Assembly: GCA_033763845.1 (NCBI GenBank)
Contig: JANRJR010000063.1
Span: 1 to 5,122, forward strand
Length of the DNA: 5,122 nt
Direction: 5' to 3'
Source of the DNA: DASZBR01 sp033763845
Lineage (GTDB): Bacteria; Pseudomonadota; Gammaproteobacteria; DASZBR01
In this document: positions 1 through 5,122 of the stretch, one piece after another
How the letters are laid out: every line of letters begins with the position of its first letter
Numbering within the stretch: the first letter of the stretch is position 1
Notes under the pieces: model-generated
Database searches by the model: none
What the model saw: the letters and a program-made list of their open reading frames with translations, nothing else
Told to the model about the DNA's origin: nothing
Translations under genes and position numbers: made by a program

Positions 1-43
1 GCGGCCCTACTTCAACCAACTTTACGTTCCGTGGTAATCTCAT
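1..43 (-). CDS. mvaB: Hydroxymethylglutaryl-CoA lyase, N-terminal fragment (partial)
   Basis: Reading the minus strand from an ATG at 43-41 gives MRLPRNVKLVEVGP followed by the first base (C) of a codon that fits Arg. The family normally opens this way: a short basic start, then V-x-(I/L)-VEVGPRDGLQNE, whose Arg-Asp belongs to the metal and active site of the DRE-TIM metallolyase barrel. The enzyme cleaves HMG-CoA to acetyl-CoA and acetoacetate in leucine breakdown and is cytoplasmic. An AGGA (plus-strand TCCT at 49-52) lies 5 nt before the ATG, supporting the start. The gene is divergent from gltX with a gap of 48 bp. Only 14 codons are visible, so another HMGL-like family member (for example an isopropylmalate/citramalate synthase relative) is possible, but the LP-x-x-V-x-x-VEVGP spacing favours HMG-CoA lyase. 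Confidence 0.72.
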   Translation of the reverse strand, partial: MRLPRNVKLVEVGP

Positions 44-68
44 GGTTTTCCTATTGCCCTAAAAATCT

Positions 69-98
69 ATTCTACGATTGTGAGAACAGCAATGACAA
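69..98 (-). promoter_or_regulatory. Putative sigma-70 promoter of the mvaB-like gene
   Basis: On the minus strand there is TTGTCA (plus 93-98; 5 of 6 to TTGACA), an 18-bp spacer, and TAGAAT (plus 69-74; 5 of 6 to TATAAT). Transcription would begin near 62-63, giving a leader of about 20 nt to the ATG at 43. The -35 box lies over the start codon region of gltX, so the divergent transcription units share this DNA. The assignment rests on motif matching only. Confidence 0.5.
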
Positions 99-1501
99 CA
101 GCAAAAGAAGTCCGAACAAGATTTGCGCCAAGCCCAACCGGGTATTTACATGTCGGCAGCGCACGAACAGCGTTATATTCTTATTTGTATGCGCGTAAAC
201 ATAAGGGCATATTTATTTTACGCATCGAAGATACGGATTTAGAACGTTCTACACAAGAATCCGTTCAGGCGATTTTAGATGGCATGGAATGGTTAGGGTT
301 AAATTACGACGAAGGTCCGTTTTATCAAACACATCGATTTGATCGCTACAAAGCAGTCGCACAAGAATTATTAGCACAGAAAAAAGCCTACAAATGTTAT
401 TGCAGCAAAGAACGCCTAGAAGAATTACGCAATCAACAAATGGCAAACAAAGCAAAACCGAGATATGACGGATTGTGTCGTAAATTCATGAATTTATCTG
501 AAAAGTCCCCTGCAGAAAATACGCCCTTTGTTATTCGTTTTTTAAATCCTGATGACGGCGAGGTGATTTTTGATGATGCCGTTCATGGAAAAACCGTTTT
601 TCGAAATAACGAACTAGATGATTTAATTATTATTCGTAGTGATGGTTCGCCCACCTATAATTTCACTGTTGTGGTGGATGACTGGGAAATGAAAATTACA
701 CATGTCATTCGTGGCGATGACCATTTAAACAATACTCCACGCCAAATTAATATTTTAAAAGCCTTGGGCGCAGACATTCCTGTCTACGCACATATTCCTA
801 TGATATTAGGTAGCGATGGGAAAAAATTATCTAAACGAGACGGCACAACCGTAAGCGTCATGCAATATAAAGAAGAAGGTTATTTACCGCATGCATTATT
901 AAATTACTTGGTCAGACTAGGGTGGTCACACGGTGATCAAGAAATATTTACCTTACAAGAAATGGAAAGTTTGTTTAATTTGGATCATATTAATAAAGCC
1001 GCAGCGTCTTTTAATACCTCAAAATTAATTTGGCTCAATCAGCATTTCATCAAAACCGATGCGCTATCGGATACAGCAAGAGAATTCGGCTGGCATTTAA
1101 GTAAACTGGGTATCGACCTTTCTACAGGGCCGTTATTAACAGATATTATCGATATCCAAAAAGAGCGCGCAAAAACCTTAAAAGAAATGGCAGAGCGTAG
1201 CGTATTTTTCTATCGCGATATCCAACCACCGGAAGCCTTAATTCAAAAACATATTACTGAAAATATTAAACCTGCTATTAAAGATTTACATGGCGAACTA
1301 GAAAAATTAGATGATTTTTCAGATGAACCCATTCACGCTATCTTAAACAGTATCGCTGAAAAACATGGCTTAAAGTTAGGCGATTTAGCACAACCTGTCA
1401 GAGTGATTTTAACAGGCGGAACGGTGTCACCACCGTTGCAGTCGACGATACGGGTGTTAGGAAAAATTCCTGTTATTCAGAAATTATCCAAATTTGTTTA
1501 A
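92..1501 (+). CDS. gltX: Glutamate--tRNA ligase (GluRS)
   Basis: This cytoplasmic class Ib synthetase charges tRNA-Glu with glutamate using ATP, for translation and, where the C5 pathway exists, for haem precursors. From the ATG at 92 the product is 469 residues, within the usual 465-500. The Rossmann catalytic core opens RTRFAPSPTGYLHVGS, with the HIGH-like HVGS at 20-23. The connective-peptide region carries CYC (Cys102, Cys104) and YDGLC (Cys129). ELDDLIIIRSDGSPTYNF follows, and KLSKR at 245-249 is the KMSKS loop. RLGWSHGDQEIF leads into the helical anticodon-binding part, which ends near GKIPVIQKLSKFV. The His that follows the third Cys by two residues in E. coli is Lys131 here, so the zinc site lacks one ligand. 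An in-frame GTG at 80 would add four residues; I prefer ATG 92 because GAG at 82-84 is a weak but correctly spaced ribosome site and family members start close to RTRFAPSP. I see no convincing own promoter; one could lie inside the divergent gene. The 3' end overlaps the convergent gene by 4 bp. Confidence 0.97.
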   Translation: MTTAKEVRTRFAPSPTGYLHVGSARTALYSYLYARKHKGIFILRIEDTDLERSTQESVQAILDGMEWLGLNYDEGPFYQTHRFDRYKAVAQELLAQKKAYKCYCSKERLEELRNQQMANKAKPRYDGLCRKFMNLSEKSPAENTPFVIRFLNPDDGEVIFDDAVHGKTVFRNNELDDLIIIRSDGSPTYNFTVVVDDWEMKITHVIRGDDHLNNTPRQINILKALGADIPVYAHIPMILGSDGKKLSKRDGTTVSVMQYKEEGYLPHALLNYLVRLGWSHGDQEIFTLQEMESLFNLDHINKAAASFNTSKLIWLNQHFIKTDALSDTAREFGWHLSKLGIDLSTGPLLTDIIDIQKERAKTLKEMAERSVFFYRDIQPPEALIQKHITENIKPAIKDLHGELEKLDDFSDEPIHAILNSIAEKHGLKLGDLAQPVRVILTGGTVSPPLQSTIRVLGKIPVIQKLSKFV

Positions 1502-3147
1502 TCCGGATTCCTGGCCATTAACGATGGGCTATTTCTCATTTCTGTTTGTATAGCCTGAGAAATCAAATTTCTAACGTCTCGGTATGCGTTAAATCGACGG
1601 CGATATATACCCAACGTTGCTACCAACCCCGCATGGACCTTTTGATGCAATTTTTTTGCAGGTTCTCTGAATTCGGACGATGGCCATTTTTCCGCGACGC
1701 TCAACTGAAAAGGCGAAAGCCGCTTCCCTTCAGTAACTTGGTTTAAATACATGACGGCATCTCGCAAGCTTCTTCCATTGTCCGACTTTAAATAAGGATT
1801 TACACCATGCTCTAGGAAAAAAGAAATCCAATAGATAAAATGAGGAACTCTCTCCAGTATACGATCAATTAGATGTGATCCGCCGATTAAGCTATTACAG
1901 CATTCATTTAGCCTAGCTTTATCTTCTTCAGTAACATTCTCTTTCACACTTAAAAAAGAAGCATATTGTTTATATGGCACCCTGAAAAATTCCAAAAAAG
2001 TTTTATGAGAAAAACTTCTCCCAAATTCTAAAACAAGACCTGTTAATTCTGGATTCACCACCATTTGACAATGTTGCGCAAGTAATCTTCTCGCATCTGA
2101 GGAAAGTCGTTGACCACAAACCCATCGAAAACGAAACGCACCCAACGCGGTTACGACTCCGGCATCGATTTTTTTAGCCAATTCATGTACCGCAGTATCG
2201 AGCTCTTTAAACCCCGGCAAGTGACCAAACGCTTCTTCATTCTGTTGTAGTTTTTTCTTTAGTTCCGCCACAACCGCGCGTAGATTTTCTCCATTACGTC
2301 CTTTTATCTGGAAATGATTCACTTCATAGCGCAGGAATAAAGAAAAAACGTTAATATAACGCAGCATATCTTCTAAAAATTGTGGGTTGTAACGAGTCCT
2401 GCCCTGAGCGTTTCTTTTTTCAGATGGGTGGTTTAATATAAATGTAAGGAAATGTACTTCATAGAATTTATTTAGGAAACCTCGATTTTCTTTGATAACG
2501 TCTAATGCTTGCTCCAAAAAAATACTATAGTCATCCACATCAATATTCAAAAAGCCGAGAAAAATCTCATGAGAAAAATCCTTTCCAAATTCAGAGATGA
2601 GAAAGGTGAAAACGGTAAGATCCATACTTGTTGGATGCGCATCTGATATTACCTTCTCGCACATCTGACTAAATAGGATATAGCCTTCCTTAAACTTCGT
2701 AATTCTCTCCTGCCCCTGCCCCCCTATATGATCCGGTGCCGTGAGAAAAAGTTTCGGTCCACACCAATTAAGAAAATACCGCAGACAATATCCTTCTGGA
2801 TTTTTAAGGGAATCATATAAGCCCTCAAGATCATAACCACCATCCAACAGGTAACGACAACCCACCGACCCGGGTCCGTATAATGCTAAAGGTTCGCTGG
2901 CCGAAGATAGCCAAATGAGTTTTTGGAGTAAGAGTTCAAAAATAATTTTTTCATCTTTTTTTCTGTACTTTTTGAATATATCGCATTCTATAGTTGCTCT
3001 CGATGCAACAACCAAGTCAGACCATTCTCCGGGATTTAAATCAGTCACAGACGTAATTTTTTCGAGCGCTGTATTAAAGCCGTTGATATCTACCCGATTA
3101 ATGGCATCTTTGAGAGCAGCTAGATTTACGTGGGGGACCTCTTCCAT
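1498..3147 (-). CDS. Unrecognised 549-aa protein with two tandem modules; candidate effector
   Basis: I do not recognise this protein. It has no signal peptide and no clear membrane helix, so it should be soluble, and it looks largely alpha-helical. Residues 1-175 form a distinct N-terminal part containing a Gly-rich stretch at 91-104 (GPGSVGCRYLLDGG). Residues about 176-358 and 366-531 are two diverged copies of one module: EFGKDFSHEIFLGFL (186-200) matches EFGRSFSHKTFLEFF (374-388), and DAGVVTALGAFRF matches HAGLVATLGIYRR. Inside each copy is an ankyrin-like helix-turn segment, clearest as FLEHGVNPYLKSDNG (444-458). The tail QTEMRNSPSLMARNPD is polar, rich in small residues and disordered-looking; it has no glutamate block. 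The ATG at 3147 is preceded by GAGG (plus 3158-3161) at 10 nt, a good ribosome site. Upstream lie TATAAT and a PmrA-box-like repeat, described separately. The gene is monocistronic and antisense to its neighbours, between gltX and tRNA-Ala. A Dot/Icm-type effector is my inference from regulation, architecture and isolation, not from homology. Confidence 0.85.
   Translation of the reverse strand: MEEVPHVNLAALKDAINRVDINGFNTALEKITSVTDLNPGEWSDLVVASRATIECDIFKKYRKKDEKIIFELLLQKLIWLSSASEPLALYGPGSVGCRYLLDGGYDLEGLYDSLKNPEGYCLRYFLNWCGPKLFLTAPDHIGGQGQERITKFKEGYILFSQMCEKVISDAHPTSMDLTVFTFLISEFGKDFSHEIFLGFLNIDVDDYSIFLEQALDVIKENRGFLNKFYEVHFLTFILNHPSEKRNAQGRTRYNPQFLEDMLRYINVFSLFLRYEVNHFQIKGRNGENLRAVVAELKKKLQQNEEAFGHLPGFKELDTAVHELAKKIDAGVVTALGAFRFRWVCGQRLSSDARRLLAQHCQMVVNPELTGLVLEFGRSFSHKTFLEFFRVPYKQYASFLSVKENVTEEDKARLNECCNSLIGGSHLIDRILERVPHFIYWISFFLEHGVNPYLKSDNGRSLRDAVMYLNQVTEGKRLSPFQLSVAEKWPSSEFREPAKKLHQKVHAGLVATLGIYRRRFNAYRDVRNLISQAIQTEMRNSPSLMARNPD
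1555..2052 (-). repeat. Protein-level repeat, second module of the 549-aa protein
   Basis: Residues about 366-531. Landmarks in order are EFGRSFSHKTFLEFF, QYASFL, FFLEHGVNPYLKSDNGRSLRDA and HAGLVATLGIYRRRF, then R-x-LISQ. Each has a counterpart in the same order in the first module, with offsets of 188, then 173, then 177 residues, so the copies differ by indels and are diverged at DNA level. The ankyrin-like turn (HGVNPYLKSDNGRSL) is better preserved here than in the first copy. Confidence 0.75.
2074..2622 (-). repeat. Protein-level repeat, first module of the 549-aa protein
   Basis: Residues about 176-358. Landmarks are EFGKDFSHEIFLGFL, DYSIFL, LFLRYEVNHFQIKGRNGENLR and DAGVVTALGAFRFRW, then R-x-LLAQ. 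This copy is longer because of an insertion of about 15 residues between the first and second landmarks, which includes the stretch around 223-255 (ILNHPSEKRNAQGR). The copies abut with a linker of only about seven residues, as expected of an internal tandem duplication. Confidence 0.75.
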
Positions 3148-3185
3148 ATTTATTAAACCTCATCATCAAAAAGTTGAATCCCCGC

Positions 3186-3191
3186 ATTATA
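3186..3191 (-). promoter_or_regulatory. -10 element of the 549-aa gene
   Basis: The minus strand carries a perfect TATAAT (plus ATTATA), placing the transcription start near 3178-3180 and giving a leader of about 32 nt before the ATG at 3147. No acceptable -35 hexamer exists at 16-18 bp; that place is occupied by the CTTAA direct repeat. A good -10 with a missing -35 is the usual look of an activator-dependent promoter. Confidence 0.6.
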
Positions 3192-3202
3192 CGCGCCAAA
3201 CC

Positions 3203-3218
3203 TTAAGATAACCTTAAA
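3203..3218 (-). promoter_or_regulatory. PmrA-box-like operator upstream of the 549-aa gene
   Basis: The minus strand reads TTTAA-GG-TT-AT-CTTAA, two YTTAA half-sites with an 11-bp period and a central TT. This fits the PmrA response-regulator element as I recall it for Legionella and Coxiella (cTTAA-N2-TT-N2-cTTAA) and the enterobacterial form YTTAAK-N5-YTTAAK. It ends 11 bp before the TATAAT, so it covers the -35 zone of the gene on the minus strand. On the plus strand the centre reads TA rather than TT, so the match points toward the 549-aa gene rather than the tRNAs. An AT-rich direct repeat of this size can occur by chance; its position is what supports it. Confidence 0.6.
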
Positions 3219-3232
3219 TCCCAAAGTTTTAA

Positions 3233-3263
3233 TTGACATTCACCCACCTTATGCGATTAGAAT
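3233..3263 (+). promoter_or_regulatory. Promoter of the tRNA-Ala/tRNA-Glu unit
   Basis: A perfect TTGACA (3233-3238) is followed by TAGAAT (3258-3263; 5 of 6). The spacer is 19 bp, longer than the usual 17, and the stretch after the -10 is GC-rich (ACAGCCCC), as in stable-RNA promoters under growth-rate control. Transcription would begin near 3270, leaving a leader of about 10 nt before the mature tRNA-Ala. No other good promoter is visible before tRNA-Glu or the dipZ-like gene, so this one may drive all three. Confidence 0.65.
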
Positions 3264-3265
3264 AC

Positions 3266-3279
3266 AGCCCCTTTTTCAA

Positions 3280-3285
<6 letters not shown>
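3266..3285 (+). repeat. Inverted repeat spanning the tRNA-Ala 5' end
   Basis: AGCCCCTT (3266-3273) and AAGGGGCT (3278-3285) are perfect 8-bp complements around a TTTC loop. The right arm covers tRNA-Ala positions 1-6, so a leader transcript including the left arm could pair with the strand that normally forms the acceptor stem. If transcription starts near 3270 the left arm is mostly absent from the RNA. Confidence 0.55.
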
Positions 3286-3351
<66 letters not shown>

Positions 3352-3355
<4 letters not shown>

Positions 3356-3368
3356 TCTAGTAGATGGT
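3352..3368 (+). repeat. Hairpin overlapping the tRNA-Ala CCA end
   Basis: ACCATC (3352-3357) pairs with GATGGT (3363-3368) around TAGTA; as DNA the symmetry extends to 8 bp per arm around G3360. The left arm starts at the discriminator base and CCA of tRNA-Ala, so in the primary transcript the CCA would be in a stem. It may mark a processing site or be part of an inserted palindromic element. Confidence 0.5.
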
Positions 3369-3370
3369 AG

Positions 3371-3391
3371 GGACGAGGCCATGCCTCGTCC
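3371..3391 (+). repeat. GC-rich palindrome between the tRNAs (REP-like)
   Basis: GGACGAGGC (3371-3379) and GCCTCGTCC (3383-3391) form a perfect 9-bp stem with a CAT loop, clearly richer in G+C than its surroundings. No run of T follows, so it is not a classical terminator. Short GC-rich palindromes beginning GTAGGGRCGAGG are typical of dispersed extragenic repeats (REP-like). That is my reading, and copy number elsewhere in the genome is unknown. A role in processing the dicistronic tRNA transcript is the alternative. Confidence 0.55.
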
Positions 3392-3420
3392 ACCCCGAAA
3401 AGGTATACGGAGTTTGTTTA

Positions 3421-3496
3421 GTCCCCATCGTCTAGAGGCCTAGGACACTGCCCTTTCACGGCAATAACAGGGGTTCGAATCCCCTTGGGGACGCCA
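3421..3496 (+). tRNA. tRNA-Glu, anticodon TTC
   Basis: This is a 76-nt gene with encoded CCA. The acceptor stem is GTCCCCA/TGGGGAC, where the 7-66 pair is A-T in place of the enterobacterial T-A. The anticodon loop is CTTTCAC with TTC at 3455-3457, and the T arm is AGGGG-TTCGAAT-CCCCT. It reads GAA and GAG and is the substrate of the GluRS encoded at the left of the window. One oddity is that the outermost anticodon-stem pair, 27-43, is a C-A mismatch (stem CTGCC/GGCAA). The remaining features are canonical, so I take it as functional. It ends 19 bp before the next start codon. Confidence 0.97.
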
Positions 3497-3515
3497 TTAT
3501 AGGGATACCTTATAT

Positions 3516-5122
3516 ATGTCGTCTCTCTTGCACTCGAGCATTTTGGCATTCATCGAAGGTCTGGGTTTAATTTTTTCTCCGTGCATTCTTCCCGTATTAC
3601 CCCTCATTTTAGCGACCTCTATCACTGGCAGTCGTCGTCAACCTTTTTTAATTATTCTGGGATTCATCATAAGCTTTACGCTATTTGCGTTACTCTCTCG
3701 TCACATTATTGATATCTTGGGCATTCCTCAAGAAGGCATTCACTCTACCGCCTATATTTTGTTGCTAGTGTTTGGATTGATTTTACTTGTTCCCTTTTTA
3801 GAAAATCTTTTTGCAAAAATTACACAGCCGTTTTCGAATCGTGCCGAACAACTCACTCACCACAAAAATAAAGATACAGTCTTAGGCGGATTATTAATTG
3901 GTATATTAGTTGGTATCATCTGGATTCCCTGTGCAGGCCCCATTTTAGCTGCTGCGTTAATTCAAATTATTACCGCGCAAACTAATCTGGAATCTATTAT
4001 AGTACTAACGGCTTTTAGTATTGGCAGTGGAATTCCTCTTTTGCTTATTGCGCTATTTGGACAACAAATGATTGAACGTTTGAAATTTTTTGCACGCCAC
4101 GTAGTTTTTATTCGCCGCATCATGGGAATTATTATTATTGCATTCGCGTTATTTGGATTAACCGGATTTAATTTTGCGGCATGGCTTGTAACTCCCGCGC
4201 AAGCTGAACAAGCCCAAACACAAGAGCAAAATCCATATTTAGCCGCGCCTGAAATAGACGGTATTACCAAATGGTTTAACAGCGCCCCCTTAACCAATAA
4301 AAAATTACGCGGAAAAGTGGTTATCGTCGATTTTTGGACATACTCATGTGTAAACTGCATTCGTGCGATGCCTTTTCTTGAATCGATGTATAAAAAATAT
4401 AAATCCCAAGGTTTAGTTGTGGTTGGAATCCATTCACCTGAATTTCCGTTTGAACGCGATCCCAAAAATGTCGCTGATGCCATCAAACGATTTAAAATTA
4501 CATTTCCAGTAGGACAAGATAATAATTATGTCACGTGGAAAAACTTCGACAATAAATATTGGCCAGCCGATTATATTATTGATCGCGAAGGAAAATTACG
4601 ATTTTCGCATTTTGGTGAAGGCAATGATGCGCAAATAGAAGCAGAAATTCGTGCTTTATTAAAAATTCCCGGTACATTTTCGCCAACGGCTGAAAGTAAT
4701 GTCGGCAAATTAAAACAAACGCCGGAAACGTATTTAGGTTATACGCGCACCAAAAATTTCGCGAGTCGTGAAAGTATTACGAATGACAAATCAATTAATT
4801 ATAATTTTGCGGGCGAACTTGAACGAGATCATTGGGCCCTTCAAGGCAAATGGATTGTTTCAAGCGATCATATTACGTCTGATCAAGCCAATGCAAAATT
4901 AATGTTATATTTTACGGCACAAAAAGTGTACTTAGTGTTAGGCAGTGCAACAAATAAACCTATAACATTATCGATTAAATTAAATGGCACTCCGATGAAT
5001 ACAGTAATTGTCCAAAAACATAAATTATATGAATTATTAAACCAATCTCAACGTCAAAATGGCATTTTAGAAATCAACGCAAGTGCACCAGGTTTAGAAG
5101 CATATGCGTTTACGTTTGGATA
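3516..5122 (+). CDS. dipZ: DipZ-type thiol-disulfide interchange protein (CcdA-thioredoxin fusion), 3' partial
   Basis: This inner-membrane protein would move electrons from cytosolic thioredoxin across the membrane to oxidised thiols in the periplasm, in cytochrome c maturation or disulfide repair. All 535 codons from ATG 3516 to 5120 are open. Residues about 8-225 form a CcdA/DsbD-like domain of roughly six helices with the two membrane cysteines in SPCILPVLP (Cys23) and IPCAGP (Cys139). Residues about 245-385 form a TlpA-like thioredoxin domain with WTYSCVNC (Cys278, Cys281) and a WPADYIID segment holding the probable cis-Pro350. Residues about 405-535 form the beta-rich, carbohydrate-binding-module-like tail seen in mycobacterial DipZ. 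There is no N-terminal DsbD-alpha domain, so this is DipZ rather than DsbD. The ribosome site AGGGA (3501-3505) is weakish. The end EAYAFTFG followed by TA looks like the family C-terminus, with the window stopping inside a TAA or TAG codon; a Tyr codon cannot be excluded. Confidence 0.93.
   Translation, partial: MSSLLHSSILAFIEGLGLIFSPCILPVLPLILATSITGSRRQPFLIILGFIISFTLFALLSRHIIDILGIPQEGIHSTAYILLLVFGLILLVPFLENLFAKITQPFSNRAEQLTHHKNKDTVLGGLLIGILVGIIWIPCAGPILAAALIQIITAQTNLESIIVLTAFSIGSGIPLLLIALFGQQMIERLKFFARHVVFIRRIMGIIIIAFALFGLTGFNFAAWLVTPAQAEQAQTQEQNPYLAAPEIDGITKWFNSAPLTNKKLRGKVVIVDFWTYSCVNCIRAMPFLESMYKKYKSQGLVVVGIHSPEFPFERDPKNVADAIKRFKITFPVGQDNNYVTWKNFDNKYWPADYIIDREGKLRFSHFGEGNDAQIEAEIRALLKIPGTFSPTAESNVGKLKQTPETYLGYTRTKNFASRESITNDKSINYNFAGELERDHWALQGKWIVSSDHITSDQANAKLMLYFTAQKVYLVLGSATNKPITLSIKLNGTPMNTVIVQKHKLYELLNQSQRQNGILEINASAPGLEAYAFTFG

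Noticed and set aside
249..455. 68-codon minus-strand frame inside gltX
   Set aside because: It is a shadow of the well-conserved GluRS catalytic core, with no ribosome site or recognisable product.
1420..1437. Perfect 7-bp hairpin AACGGTG-TCAC-CACCGTT as a terminator for the minus-strand gene
   Set aside because: No T run follows on either strand and it lies inside conserved gltX coding sequence (the GGTVSPPL segment).
1527..1563. Overlapping inverted repeats GGCTAT/ATAGCC and ATTTCTC/GAGAAAT just past gltX as a terminator
   Set aside because: The loops are long, the stems are weak and mutually exclusive, there is no clear T run, and the region codes for the C-terminus of the minus-strand gene.
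1546..1746. 66-codon plus-strand frame downstream of gltX
   Set aside because: It lies antisense to the second repeat module of the 549-aa protein, where protein-level conservation between modules shows that the minus strand is the coding one.
2711..2725. C-rich run (CCTGCCCCTGCCCCCC-like) as a structured or phase-variable tract
   Set aside because: It encodes the GGQGQE segment of the 549-aa protein; the repeat is imperfect and too short to suggest slippage.
2915..3211. 98-codon plus-strand frame across the start of the 549-aa gene
   Set aside because: It is antisense to the N-terminal coding region and promoter of a gene with a good ribosome site and -10; the product is unlike any protein I know.
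3497..3515. Independent promoter for the dipZ-like gene (TTATAG or TATATA as -10)
   Set aside because: The matching -35 would have to fall inside tRNA-Glu and no good hexamer is present at the right distance; AT-richness alone explains the match.
3962..4486. 174-codon open frame on the minus strand
   Set aside because: It lies entirely antisense to the dipZ-like gene, whose CcdA and thioredoxin motifs are unmistakable; the reverse translation shows no recognisable domain.

Overview
The window reads as a chromosomal segment of an AT-leaning gamma-proteobacterium, most likely of the order Legionellales (Coxiella/Legionella relatives). The glutamyl-tRNA synthetase is of the gamma-proteobacterial type, the two tRNAs closely match the enterobacterial versions, and an element matching the Coxiella/Legionella PmrA box lies upstream of an orphan gene that looks like accessory cargo. 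No genus can be fixed from this sequence alone.

Layout. Positions 1-43 (minus) hold the first 14 codons of a gene that looks like 3-hydroxy-3-methylglutaryl-CoA lyase, running off the left edge. It is divergent from gltX (92-1501, plus), and its probable promoter reaches into the first codons of gltX. gltX is convergent with, and overlaps by 4 bp, an unrecognised 549-residue gene on the minus strand (1498-3147). That protein contains two diverged tandem copies of a module of about 165-185 residues. A perfect TATAAT and a PmrA-box-like direct repeat sit upstream of its start. Next come, on the plus strand, a tRNA promoter, tRNA-Ala(GGC) (3280-3355), a spacer with two adjacent hairpins, tRNA-Glu(TTC) (3421-3496) and, after only 19 bp, a DipZ-type membrane thiol-disulfide reductant carrier gene (3516 to the right edge). 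That gene's last visible residues look like the natural C-terminus, so the window probably ends one base short of its stop codon.

How the parts relate. gltX and tRNA-Glu are enzyme and substrate. The tRNAs and the dipZ-like gene are probably one transcription unit. The orphan gene is the odd one out: it lies antisense between gltX and the tRNAs, carries its own regulated-looking promoter, and is the best candidate here for something undescribed, namely a PmrA-controlled, possibly Dot/Icm-secreted protein. There is no gene-free stretch longer than 300 bases; the largest gap, 3148-3279, is filled by the two opposing promoter regions.
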